Origin: Plantago ovata
Lineage: Eukaryota > Streptophyta > Magnoliopsida > Lamiales > Plantaginaceae
Reading direction: 5' to 3'
NCBI GenBank assembly: GCA_028274465.1
Contig: CM051458.1
Location: 31,446,692 to 31,510,691 of the forward strand
Length of the DNA stretch: 64,000 nt
Positions 11,429 through 22,377 of the stretch are shown here, piece by piece; position 1 is the stretch's first letter, and every line of letters begins with the position of its first letter. The translations under genes were made by a program, and so were the position numbers. Below the pieces are notes generated by a model that did no database searches, was not told the DNA's origin, and saw only the letters and a list, made by a program, of their open reading frames with translations.

Positions 11429-11540
11429 ATATTCCAAATATAAAATTCAATCCTCAAAACTTTCAAAATTCGATTTTTTTTGAAAGTTTTGAGGATTGAA
11501 TTTTGAAAGTTTTGAGGATTGAATTTTATATTTGGAATAT
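11429..11540. repeat. Perfect 43-bp inverted repeat (long hairpin) in copia leader
   Basis: 11429-11471 and 11498-11540 are exact reverse complements over 43 bp with a 26-base spacer. The spacer side carries an extra partial copy of the arm (TTTGAAAGTTTTGAGGATTG occurs twice). The stem is AT-rich. Confidence 0.95.
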
Positions 11541-11950
11541 AAATATGATTTAATTGTAATTGTTTTTAACTAGAGGGGTTAAATTTAATTAGTATAAAGT
11601 TAAAGGGCTTATTTGTAATTTATCAATTTATTGTTTATTGCAAATTAGTCCTTCTACTTTTGAATTTTAGATTTAACACCTACAAGGTTTTAAAAATTAC
11701 AATTAAGTCCTTCGGGTTTTCGAAAATTGCTACTTGGTCAATAGAATTTTCGATTATTCAATCTAGTCCAAATTTTCAATTATTTCATAGAGATTATAAG
11801 TATGGGATTATAATTTTCATAATGAAATTATGAAGTCATTTATCATCCACATAGGCTACTACTTGTTTCATATGCTCTATATGCTATTGTTTGACAATGC
11901 ATGTTTACATACCAAGTATTTTACATTCCGTTCGACCGCTATGCATGCGA

Positions 11951-12103
11951 GGGTAGGCGGCGCCCTCTTATATGTCGGACCGCATATTTATGTATGGGTA
12001 GGCAGCACCCATTATGTGCTTGACCGCGTTTAGAACTAGAATGGATAGGCGGCATCCATTACGTGTAGACCGTTCATGCATGATGGGTAGGCAGTGCCCT
12101 TAT
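11951..12103 (+). repeat. Degenerate tandem repeat in copia leader (about 4 units of 40-50 bp)
   Basis: Four units share GGGTAGGCGGCGCCC-like starts (11951, about 11996, about 12044 and about 12084), each followed by TTAT/TTACGTG and GACCG. They vary by substitutions such as GGCGGCGCC, GGCAGCACC, GGCGGCATCC and GGCAGTGCC. Confidence 0.75.
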
Positions 12104-12662
12104 TTGTTTGTAGATGACTGATAACAACCCTCAAGCTACAAGCCCCAACCAATATAAGTACAGAAATATATATATGTATGTATTTCTGAGATGCTTTCCA
12201 TAGGGTGCTTTAATTCTGAACTTTCATTGCGTTTTCTTGTATTGGCGACCTCGTCTTACAGACTCGCAGTGATCGTCAGATTAGAGTAAGCCCATGGTTA
12301 TGACTTACTGCATATTGTATCTAGCGACCTCGATAGGTACAGTATGTAGGGCATCGGGTTAAATTAGATTTAACAACCAAGAGTTGCGTGACGCAATTGG
12401 ATAGTCCTACCGGTCATATTATGCTATGCGACCGGCCCCCGTTGGAGTATAGCATAGTATGGATTTGGATCTTGGCCACTACGGTAACTTGTTGGACATT
12501 ACCCGTATGTTTGTTGTGGGGGCAAGCATATGTGAAAATAGTGGGAGCTAAACAGCTAAAGGACCTTGTTGTTTAGTTATGTTGACTGTGTATTTAGAAA
12601 TAATATTTCAATAGTTGATTTATTATTTTCGTTCTATATTATTTCTCCTTAGGATATTAGAA

Positions 12663-13712
12663 ATGGCTATACCGTCCTCCGAGCTTGTTGCCAACTTGGA
12701 GTTGCAAAAGCTAACAGGACCAAACTACGTGGATTGGATCCATGAGGTACGAAAGGTGCTATGGTACAATGAGGTTGAGTACTACTTGGACGAACCTATC
12801 CCTCCACCTCCCACTGAATTCACTACGGCAACCTATGATTGCTATTATGAATTGGAAGTGGAAAGGGCCGAGTTTGTAAAGAACTTGTTGCTGAATGCTA
12901 TGTCTGACAATATGGTTGGACCATGTCGAGACAAGGAACCATATGAGATTGTGAAATATCTCTCCTCATTCTTGGATGCTCCAAGGATGTGTGAAGGGTT
13001 CGAAACTATCAAGATCATGCTTATCAAAAGGCTTGGGACAGAAGAGCTGTCACCTGAACAAGTTAAGTCGTTGATTGACTTTCTCTTACAACTTGTTGGA
13101 TATGGCTTAGAGCTAGAAGCTAAGGCTTCCATTATCTTGATCGTGCAAAGATTGTTGCAATCTATTCACAATCCCAGTGTTGGGGTAGCAACAGAGCTGA
13201 TTGCTGAGAGACCCATTGCCAACAAATTCCCAAGGGTCAATCGTACACCCAAAAGGAAGAGGGGTGGCAAGAATGGGCGCTATCGTAGGATGGCTGAATT
13301 TTGACTTAGGATCGAGATTTGTCTCTATTGCAAACTCAAGGGCCACTGGAAGAAAGATTGCCCTAAGCTTAGGGCAGATCAAGCTAAGAAGCCATCGGCT
13401 TCTGGCTCAGGTATGTTTGTTATTGAAATGAACATGACTACTTTTGACCCCAATGGTTGGGTATTAGATACACCTGTGGCTCACACATTCGTAATAATGT
13501 GCAAGGGGGCCATTGAACACAGGCTAGTCAAGCAAGGTGAAATCGACTTGCATGTTGGGAACGGCAATCCAGCTGAAGCCAAACGCGTTGGACGCTGCAA
13601 GATAAATTTACCATCAGGACAATGTTTGGAACTTGATAATGTTTATTTTGTTCCATCCATTGTCAGAAATATTATTTCCATTCCATTGTTGGACAATTTG
13701 GGTTTTTCCTAA
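12663..13712 (+). pseudogene. Copia gag and protease region, disrupted
   Basis: The start at 12663 (ATGGCTATACCG) opens a gag-like frame of the UBN2/DUF4219 kind (LTGPNYVDWIHEVRKVL). A TGA at 13302-13304 interrupts it. The same frame continues to a CCHC zinc knuckle CLYCKLKGHWKKDC (13320-13361), then the protease segment WVLDTPVAHTF with D-T-P at 13467-13475, where copia proteases have D-T/S-G. It ends in a stop at 13710-13712 after SIPLLDNLGFS. Gag forms the particle, the knuckle binds RNA, and the protease cleaves the polyprotein. The internal stop and the lost active-site Gly indicate inactivity. Confidence 0.88.
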
Positions 13713-14411
13713 TGCTTGTTATTTTTCATTAAATGACCAGTATTATGGAAAAGCTCGCTTAGTGAATGGTTTATATATTTTGCAAAGTAGTCTACCTTTA
13801 TTTCAAATACATAACAAACAACCGTCTTCAAGTAGAAAGAATAATCCATCTTATCTATGGCATTGTCGGCTAGGCCATATCAATGAAACACGGATTCAAA
13901 GACTAAGGAAGTTGGACTACTTAGAACCATTTGATTTTGAATCATATGGTACATGCGAATCATGTGTTAAGGGTAAGATGACGAACAAACCTTTTGTTGG
14001 ACAAGGTGTTCGTGCCACTCGCTGCTTAGAGCTCATACATACCGATGTATGTGGACCTTTTAAAGTCCATACGTGTGGGGGTTATCCTTACTTCGTTACC
14101 TTTACTGACGATTTCTCAAGGTATGGAGATATTTATCTTATGAAGAATGAATTCGAGACCTTTGGGAAATTCAAGGAGTTTAGGAATGAGGTCGAGAATG
14201 AATTGAACCTAAGGATAGTCACTCTTCGATCAGATCGAGGAGGTGAATAACTTAGTGAAGAATTTATCGACTACTTGAAGGAAAATGGAATTCAATCGCA
14301 ATGGACCCCTCCTGGAACACCACAATTGAATGGTGTGTCTGAGAGAAGGAATCGAACCCTGTTAGACATGGTGAGATCAATGATTGGATTCTCGACTCTT
14401 CCAAAATATCT
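13711..14411 (+). pseudogene. Copia integrase region, frameshifted with internal stop
   Basis: The reading frame is shifted by one relative to gag. It carries the pre-integrase HHCC zinc motif (LWHCRLGHINETRI ... CESCVKGK) and the integrase core with LIHTDVCGPF near 14035, FTDDFSRYG near 14105 and LRSDRGGE just before a TAA at 14248-14250. Beyond the stop the same frame still reads WTPPGTPQLNGVSERRNRTL, the region of the third catalytic residue, before a further frameshift near 14410. Integrase would insert the cDNA. At least two lesions make this copy defective. Confidence 0.88.
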
Positions 14412-16739
14412 ATGGGATATGCACTACAAACTGCAATCTACATTCTGAACCGTGTACAATCTAAATCAGTGGAGAAAACTCCTTATGAGTTATGGAAGGG
14501 AAAGAAGCCTTCACTAGGCTATCTTAGACCTTGTGGCTGTCCTGCGATAGTCAAACTGATGCTCACTGATAAGTTAGATCCGAAGGGTGTCAAAGTATAT
14601 TTCATAGGCTATCCTCGACAGACGAGAGGCTATGAATTCTATCATGTTGAAGATCACAAGGTGATCGTATCTAGAAACGTCAAGTTTTTAGAAGCTGAAT
14701 ACCTCGAAGAAAAGAGGTTAGATGACATGATAGAACTTGAAGAAATTCAAGACTTTGACACGCGCGAACATGAGGTCTCTAAATCTTCTGATTTGGACTC
14801 AAGTTCAGTGGGAGCTTTCGAAGCAGACAAGGGTGATGATATGACACTTGCTAGGCATGTCATAGTCAGTGGGAGTCCTGTGATTAGATCAACAGTTGAA
14901 ACCACACCAACAAAACCCGTTGTCAACCAACCTGTGCAACAAGTTGCACAAGAGCAGCCTCCCGCAAGGGAACAGGGTCGCGCCCAGCGACCAGCTGCAT
15001 CAGTACCCATTGATAATGTTCGTGTTACACGAAGCCAGAAAAGAAAAGCACCAAAACAAGTCGAGCTCCGTAGGTCGAAGAGGATCCTAAAAGGACCTCA
15101 GAAGCAAAGCCTTATGATAGAAGACATCAGTGAACTTGATGTCGGTTTATCAGATCGGGAAGATCCCGAGACCTACAAAGAGGCAATAATTGATATTGAC
15201 TCAGACAAATGGCAAGAGGACATGGAATTAGAAATGGATTCAATGTACCAGAACCAAGTTTGGAACTTGGTAGACTTGCCCCAAGGGGTTAGACCTATTG
15301 GGTGCAAATGGGTCTTTAAACGAAAGACAGATATCGATGGCAAGGTACAAACGCACAAAGCTAGGCTTGTGGCGAAAGGCTACACGCAAAGGTATGGCAT
15401 CGATTATGATGAAACCTTTTCACCGGTAGCAAAATTGAAGTCCGTTCGAATTCTACTTGCAATAGCTGCCTACTATGATTATGAAATCTGGCAGATGGAT
15501 GTAAAGACTGCCTTCCTCAATGGCAACCTTGAGGAAGAGGTCTATATGGTACAGCCGGAAGGTTTTATTAGTAAAACCAGGCCAACTGCTGTATGCAAAT
15601 TACAAAGATCCATCTATGGGCTAAAGCAAGCGTCAAGGAGCTGGAATATCCGCTTTGATGAAGCTGTCAAATCGTTTGACTTCATCAAAAGTAAGGAAGA
15701 TCCCTGTGTCTACGCTAGACACAGCGACAAAGGAGTTGTTTTCATGATCATTTATGTAGATGACATTTTGATCATGGGAAACAATGTCTCTATGCTAGAA
15801 GAGACTAAAGTTTGGTTATCAAGTACCTTCTCGATGAAGGACTTGGGTGAAGCGAACTACATCCTAGGGATCAAGATCTTTAGAGATAGATCCAAGAGGA
15901 TGTTAGGAATGACACAGTCCACCTACATCGACAAAATACTGAAGCGTTATAAGATGGACGACTCAAAGAGAGGCTTTCTCCCAGCTAGGCATGGGATTGT
16001 CTTATCAGTTAAGGATGGTCCTAAAACTGATGAAGAAAGAAATGCAATGAGTCGTGTACCCTATGCTTCGGCAGTAGGGTCTATAATGTATGCAATGAAT
16101 TGCACAAGGCCCGATGTGGCATATGCGCTTAGTGTCACTTGTCGACACCAACAGAATCCAGGAGTACCTCACTGGACTGCTGTAAAGAACATTTTTAAGT
16201 ACCTTCGACGGACTAAAGAGATGTTCTTGGTGTTTGGTGGAGAACCAGAATTAAAGATGTTTGGGTATGTCGACGCTGGATTTGAATCAGATCCTGATGA
16301 CTTTAAGTCACAGACAGGATACGTATTCAAATTGACCGGAGGAGCTGTCTGTTGGAAGAGTTCTAAGCAAGCCACGGTTGCTGACTCATCCACAGAAGCC
16401 GAGTACATTGCTGCATCAGAAGCATCGAAAGAAGCTGTCTGGATTTCAGAGTTCTTGAAGGAATTGAGGGTTGTTCCTCCTACCAGTCCAATAACGATTT
16501 ATTGTGACAATACGGGCGCCGTCGCTCAAGCTAGGGAGCCTAGATCTACAAACAAGAACAAACATGTACTTAGAAAATATCACGTTATACGTGAGATTAT
16601 AGATAGAGGAGAAGTTAGTATAGAACGTGTCTCTACCACGGACAACGTGGCAGATCCTTTCACCAAGGTCTTATCAGTGGAAGTCCACTTAAGACATTAT
16701 GCTAATCTGGGTATTAGGCATAAAGGTGACTGGCTCTAG
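14412..16739 (+). pseudogene. Copia integrase C-terminus, reverse transcriptase and RNase H (open for 775 codons)
   Basis: This frame is uninterrupted, but the first ATG is internal to the polyprotein, so I treat it as the 3' part of a broken pol. It opens with the end of integrase (ILNRVQSKSVEKTPYELW). Next comes a variable linker, then RT with VWNLVDLPQG, KWVFKRKTDIDGKV, KARLVAKGYTQ, WQMDVKTAFLNG, CKLQRSIYGLKQA and the catalytic YVDD at 15753-15764. RNase H follows with GYVDAGFESD, STEAEYIAASEA and YCDNTGA, ending NVADPFTKVLS. All listed catalytic Asp residues are present. The stop TAG at 16737 lies immediately before the polypurine tract. Confidence 0.92.
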
Positions 16740-16740
16740 T

Positions 16741-16753
16741 CCAAGTGGGAGAT
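16741..16753 (+). other. Copia polypurine tract
   Basis: CCAAGTGGGAGAT lies directly before the 3' LTR, the usual copia plus-strand primer context. Confidence 0.85.
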
Positions 16754-17790
16754 TGATAGTGTATATGTCCTAGAGACAGTCCTTAGTAAGGGCATAGTGC
16801 CCTTATAGAGGGCATATATGTACTATTACACAGGTCAACGTAATATAATATATGTTTGTTGCATTTTACTATTGAGTATCGCTTTCATATTTATATTACA
16901 CCAGACATGCAGCATGTCATATCTCTATTACTGTCTGTATTGATATTAAACATGTCCCCTCGGATAGATGACCGATCACACAGATACTGGGAGCTATGTG
17001 AGTTATCATCTATCACAAACTCTCCCTAGTCGAGGTTCATCTTGGATGTAGGGGTCTGAATGAACCAGACGAGACTAGTATGCGTGGAGGTTATACTTGT
17101 TGGAGCAAGTGTGAGCCGATCCCACGGCCACGGAACGGATTGTTGGACAATCGAGAAACGTTCCCATAACTGCGCATAGTAGTTCGAAGAAGCTTTATCG
17201 AACAATGGAAGTACCCACCGGACACTCCCATCGATGTATACTTTACAACGAAGTGTCTATGGGAACCGGTAAGTTGTCGAAGTGATGACAGTCGTCCTTT
17301 GTACTTACAGGACTTTATCATCACATTTGTTGCCCCATATCCTTGGTGGACCCGTCGATGTCAGCTCTGAATAAGCAGTTGACCTAAGACACGATCCAGG
17401 ATTATGGCTACATACAAATGGGGATGATAAGTGATTCTGTGAAGGATTCATCTCTCAAGTGTAGCACAGGAGAGTACTGCTCATAGTCTGCATAGTTGTG
17501 TTGGTAAAGTCACTGGCCAGTGCAAATGATATATTATGATGGTCATAAGTATATCTTAACCAAGCAACTCCCTGAGACGCCCGTGGATGTATTATTGGGA
17601 TAGACACTTCATCGATCCTAGATACATTCGAGCAAGTAAGATGAAGGGACGTTACCATCGCCGCGTTGAGCGCAACAGGCTTCGCAACGAAAGGGTTAGC
17701 TTTGAGAAACCTCTCAAACGTCCTCACGTATTAATATTGCAAATGGAACCGTCTAGGAATTCCATGTTGCATAGTCTAGGACTTGCTTAA
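16754..17790 (+). repeat. Copia 3' LTR, left half
   Basis: It matches the 5' LTR from its first base and stops at CTTAA (17786-17790), the target duplication of element B. It retains about 45 bp (near 17690-17735) that the 5' LTR lacks. Confidence 0.93.
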
Positions 17791-17807
17791 TGATGAACCG
17801 CGGATGT

Positions 17808-19077
17808 TGATGAATGTGTATTTTACACTTTCATTCGAGTCTTTTTCACCTATTTTAGCTATCCTCTATGTTAATTTAGCTATATTTTAGTACATTTTAT
17901 TAGAATAGTGTCACGTTTCCCTTTAGATTTTATTTTACAGGTTTTGGTTGAAATTCGAGGATTTCCGAGCAATTATATTAAAGTTGACAAGGAATTGGTG
18001 TTCCAGAAGCCTATTTGGAGTATCTGAAGGTTTCCGGATAGGATTTGAAGTCTAGGGGCCGAATCTGGAGGTTAGAAGGCTACTAGAAGTCAGAAACCGA
18101 GTCCGAAAAGGGGAAGAAATCCAAAAACGCGTCGAAAACGCGGAATTCCGCGAGAAATACTCTGGGGCGAACCGCCGCACCCTGGGGCGAACCGCCCCGT
18201 AGTTTTTCGGGGCCTATATATAGTGCTCAGTTTTTCTCCGAAAATCATATCTTTCCAGACCTACTTTCTCACCTCTCTCTATAGTTTTAGGTAGGGACTT
18301 CCCGGGGCCTGTCCTGGGAATTCTGTAGCTTAGGGGATACTTTTTCATAGAAGATTGGAGCTCGTAGGATCGCAATTCTTCGGAGATTGACAACCTTCGG
18401 TAACTTGTATCTTACAGTCTAATCTACTTATTTTATTTATCTTTCAATATGTTTTCTTCTATGATTTCTGTTGATTGCATGCCTATTATGAGTAGCTAAA
18501 CTTATCGTTGGTAGTAGTATGTGAATTCTTAGCGAAGGGAAGATAATCATGCTAATGGCTATATCGCGCATTATACTCCGTGTCATTGCTTTATTTCGTT
18601 GATCAGTTGCAACCAAAATTCTCGTATGTTGTATTAATTATTATGCACAGTTGGACACTTGTCGACCATCAGACCAATTATCTTCGTAGTGTTGAATAAT
18701 TACGGAACACATTAGGACAATCGTGATTGACTTGTCAGACCAATTATCTTCGTAGTGCTTAATATTTGCAACATGACACTAGATTGATTCAAAGATCTCT
18801 ATGCAAGACCGAGGAATTTATGCATGATTATTGACCCGTTATGTTAAGAAGGACCATACTATCACCAATCTCCATTATCTGCTAGAAACCCCTCTGTTAT
18901 CTGTTTGCTGTTTTTATATTCTAAATTAGATTTGATAAAGCTAGTTATAGTCCTGAGAGAACGACACTCGAGTCATTCTACTGCTACACTACGGTTTTCG
19001 TTGTAGTCGTGGATTGCCTTTGGCTAATTACAAATTTATTTGCTTGAATTCGGAGCACGACATCCGCACGTTCATCA
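17808..19077 (+). repeat. Element A 5' LTR
   Basis: It starts TGATGAATGTG and ends CACGTTCATCA, giving about 10-bp terminal inverted repeats. It contains a palindrome pair (18163-18199), a TATA box (18214-18223), and two copies of CAGACCAATTATCTTCGTAG about 60 bp apart near 18668 and 18737. Confidence 0.93.
18163..18223 (+). promoter_or_regulatory. Element A LTR promoter: GGGGCGAACCGCC pair and TATA box
   Basis: Two copies of TGGGGCGAACCGCC (18163-18176 and 18183-18196) lie just upstream of CTATATATAG (18214-18223). The motif is nearly self-complementary (GGCGAACCGCC). Related arrays sit at the same place in the LTRs of B, C, D and F. Promoter function is inferred from the TATA box and position. 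Confidence 0.75.
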
Positions 19078-19080
19078 AAT

Positions 19081-19098
19081 TGGCGTCGTTGCCGGGGA
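19081..19098 (+). other. Element A primer binding site (tRNA-Asp)
   Basis: TGGCGTCGTTGCCGGGGA is complementary to the 3' end of plant tRNA-Asp except for one base (T for C at the sixth position). It starts three bases after the LTR. Confidence 0.9.
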
Positions 19099-19151
19099 CT
19101 ATACTCCTTTTTTCTGTTTAATTTGTTTATATTTACATCTTTAGATTCCTA

Positions 19152-21305
19152 ATGCCGCATACACGTTCTGCAGGAACACCGCTTGCTGATTCAATTGCTG
19201 AGATCGATAGAGTCTACCACCAAAGAAGGCGACTACTTGAAAGGCGCGCACTAGAGGAAATAGAGGAAACCGATTTCTCTGAATCTCTACTCATTTTTTT
19301 CAAGGAAATCGACGGAATGGCAGAAGCTAGACCACTGAAGGCATGGGTTCAACCCACCAAGGATCGTATGAGGGGACCGGCGATTGTTCTTTCGTCTGCA
19401 ATCCGAGATCTGGAGATCAAGAACCACGCATTCCAACAACTTTCGAGGTTCTATGGCTTATCAAGGGAAGATGTGATGGGATACTTGCATGATATCGATG
19501 ATTTCGTCAACCAACTCCCACGACCCGGAGCTGACATAACAACGGATGAGTTACGGATGAAGGTTTTTGCTATGGGACTTGGCGACAGAGCCAAGTCATG
19601 GCTGAGTTCTCTTCCAGCAGGCTCGCTGGACACTTAGGAAAAGGTTTTTTCAGCTTTCATGGAGAAATACTTCCCTCACACCTTGACTACCGCGATAAAG
19701 GCGCAAATCACTGGATTCAAGCAGGACTATGATGAGACCATCTACACCGCGTTCGAGAGGTTCCAAGATCTCACGAACAAGTGCCCTCACCATGGTTTTG
19801 AACTTTCTGACCTAGTCCAACACTTCTACAATGGACTAACCTTCGAGAACCAACAAGTGGTGGATTTCCAATGCCGAGGCAATATTTGGGAAGAAACCGC
19901 AGAAGCCGTCTGGGCAGTTTTCGAAAGGCTTGCTAAGGGTTCGCAGTTCAAGGACCCAAGAACAATGGTTAGGAGACGTGGACCTGAAGCTCCACCGACT
20001 CAAGAAGCCCCTATGTATAGGGGGAATGGGGATCAATTCGAGTGCTTTACCAACGAATTGAAGCAAGTCCTCAAGAGCGCCACCGGAACAACTGTTTCGA
20101 ACGAAGTATGCCGAATATGCAAGAACTATGGGCATGGGGCTCATATGTGTAGATCGGAGCTGGCATACGATGATGGCAACTGGGCTCGAGGAGGCGAAGA
20201 AGAAGCCTTTGCTACGGAGTTTGGCACTCAAGAAGTTAGCTACGGACAAGACGGTAGGAATCCTAGAGGTGGATTTTGGAGAAGGGGATACCGTAACAAT
20301 CAAGGATATGCACCAGCTAACCAGACTTATGGACCTAACCAAGACCGTAGTAGGCTGAACTATGGTAATGACCACTGCGAAAATCCCACTCCGAAAGGGC
20401 CACCGAAGTCGAAGTCGGCTCAACTGATGGAGAACTTGCAAAAGATGGTCGATCACACACAAAGTTTTCTCAAACGGTATGAAGAAGATTCCGAGAAGAC
20501 TAGGGCAAGGCTCGATAGGTTGGAAGAAAGCACTAGGCTTGCCCATCAAAAGATGCAAGAGTTGATCGACCGAGGAGCAAGTAGGCAGCAAGGCAAACTG
20601 CCCAGCAACACTGAGAAGTCGTTGTCCATTAACTTAGTGGGTGATCTACCTGTTGAAATCACCATCAAGAAGGTTGCTAAGTGCGAGAGTTGCAAGAGGG
20701 AACTGCACCCACAAGCCGAAGAAGAAGAAAAGGACCTTGGTACTAACAAGAGTGAAGAGGAGCAAGAGGATCCCGAGCCACTCCCTCAAAGTTTCGATGT
20801 TAAGGTCGGGATTGTGGAGCTTAAAGATGTCCGAGCCACACTAGACACAGGGTCCTACTCTAATGTGCTCCCTTTGAATGTTTTCGAGAAGAGTAACCTT
20901 GGAGAACTAACTGTGCATAAGGCTATTGTGCAACTGGCGGATGGATCCCTTGTGAAACCCGAAGGCGTTGTGAAGAATGTATTAGTCAAAATTGGTGAAG
21001 CCTCTGTCCACACCGATTTTGTAATTATGCCAGCATCAGCACCAGGAACGGGGGATGTCATACTCTTAGGACGAACATTCTTGACTAAACTACGCTCCGT
21101 GATGGACATCTACCAAAGAACTTGCACCATCGAAGTGAACGGCAAGCAACATGTGTTGCAAGCCATACCTGATCCACCTGAACCGCCTGATATTACTACT
21201 CACTATTGTGGTCTTGCAGCCTATATTCTTTCTTATTCACAGGTTCGTGGCATGGAAAGGAGATCAATGAAGGGGAAGCCTAGTACCCGCAAAAAGAAGA
21301 GATAG
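19152..21305 (+). CDS. Element A gag-protease with one in-frame TAG
   Basis: The start is the first ATG after the PBS (MPHTRSAGTP). Codons 1-161 are followed by TAG at 19635-19637, after which the same frame stays open to 21303. A retrotransposon gag/capsid domain of Athila type lies after the stop (YFPHTLTTAIKAQITGF, FYNGLTFENQQVVD). A perfect CCHC knuckle CRICKNYGHGAHMC is at 20109-20150, a predicted coiled-coil region near 20440-20580, and an aspartic protease with DTG at 20844-20852 and ILLGRTFL near 21061. Gag packages RNA and the protease matures the particle. The frame ends without RT. Copies C and D have Trp (TGG) at the TAG position, while B shares the TAG. Either this is an inherited lesion or it is read through, since everything downstream is intact. 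Confidence 0.85.
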
Positions 21306-21550
21306 GCGCAGACAGGAGTCGAGTCAAAGACTTTAAACAATGACGCTATCCGGGAGGCAACCCGGAATTTTTATCGCTTTCTTTACTGCTTTTCTGCATG
21401 CATTCATTCTTGCACTATTTGCTTCTCGTATGCGAATTTGTTCATGTCTGTGTCGTATATGCTTATGTTTGAGTGAGATTTTTCGAGTGGTTTTTTGAAA
21501 AAATTGGCTTCGGGGATTAAAACCGCATTTTCTAACGACGGGAACCGTCT

Positions 21551-21605
21551 CCCCGCATTGGGGAGCACGGGGCGAACAGCCCCGTGTGGGGCGAACCGCC
21601 CCACG
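21551..21605 (+). promoter_or_regulatory. Element A internal GC-rich palindrome array
   Basis: It contains CCCCGCATTGGGG, ACGGGGCGAACAGCCCCGT and GTGGGGCGAACCGCCCCAC in succession, the last two being imperfect palindromes built on the same GGGGCGAACCGCCCC motif as the LTR. It lies about 230 bp upstream of a 5' splice-site-like sequence. An internal promoter for the second module is an inference. Confidence 0.6.
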
Positions 21606-21836
21606 GTCCCAGAACTTCAAAAATGCGGATTTCTCCCCCAAAACCTTATTTTCTTCATTCTTCTTCATTCATCCTCCCAAAAAACCCGAAAAGTGCGATT
21701 TTACATCTAAATCTTCATAACTTCTTCATTTCTTGACCAAATTGAGTGTTCTTTAGCTTAAATCGAAGCCTATTACATGATCTATCATCCTATCCGAACA
21801 GATTTCATCCTAATTCGTTAGATTTGCAGATCTGAG

Positions 21837-22377
21837 GTATCATCCTTAGAACCCTAATTTTCGAATTTGGGAGTTTTCTATTTTGAGCTTCAATTATGCT
21901 TATTTGATGCATGGGTATGTTGTTTGTGTGATTAGACATGTTATTTACTATCAATTGCATGCTCAATTTTGCTTGGATTGTTGATTTGGGCATTTTGCTG
22001 CTAGATAATATATCTTGTTCTGCAATATGTCTTTATCTTTGATTTCTTGCATATGATTGTGTTTATTGATGTAATGTTGGTGGATTTGATGATAAAATGC
22101 TTAATTGTTGAGTATGAGGATTTATGTTGGTAGAATTTTTCGCTGCTATGGTATGAATTGAGCCTTGTTATCAAGGATATTGGTTGTCTAGTAAAAGCAT
22201 GATGTGATGTATTGCATGTAATATTTACATTGGTATGTTGCATGATGCAGAAGCTAGGTTAGACATTTCGGTTTGGGGAGCTCGATTGTTGATTTTATCA
22301 CTTGTGTGTTTCGCTTTTACACTAGTATGTATTTGAGTCAGTTTTGTGTCATACGAGGTGCTAACCGCTGTTTGTAG
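21837..22377 (+). other. Probable intron before second module, element A (541 bp)
   Basis: The donor is CAGATCTGAG|GTATCATC and the acceptor CTGTTTGTAG|GTACC. The same two sites occur in B (540 bp) and D (553 bp) at matching positions. The upstream exon is pyrimidine-rich and UTR-like (TTCTTTAGCTTAAATCGAAG), and the intron is T-rich. Confidence 0.7.

Larger units (their letters stand above)
11305..12662 (+). other. Copia long leader between PBS and gag (non-coding)
   Basis: Together with 5713-5755 this makes a leader of about 1.4 kb. It holds a perfect 43-bp inverted repeat (11429-11540) and a degenerate tandem repeat (11951-12103), and no convincing gene. Open frames of 62-76 codons here have no recognisable motif. 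Confidence 0.7.

Noticed and set aside
11118..12576. Several ORFs of 60-76 codons in the copia leader
   Set aside because: No start context, no motifs and hydrophobic or random composition. Better explained as non-coding leader.
17587..17790. ORFs in copia LTRs (for example 67-90 codons near 17455-17790 and 77 codons near 3998 and 17091)
   Set aside because: They occur in both LTRs on either strand without constraint and lack any recognisable domain.
19081..19098. tRNA-Asp gene fragment
   Set aside because: Only the 18 bases complementary to the tRNA 3' end are present, directly after an LTR: a primer binding site, not a tRNA gene.
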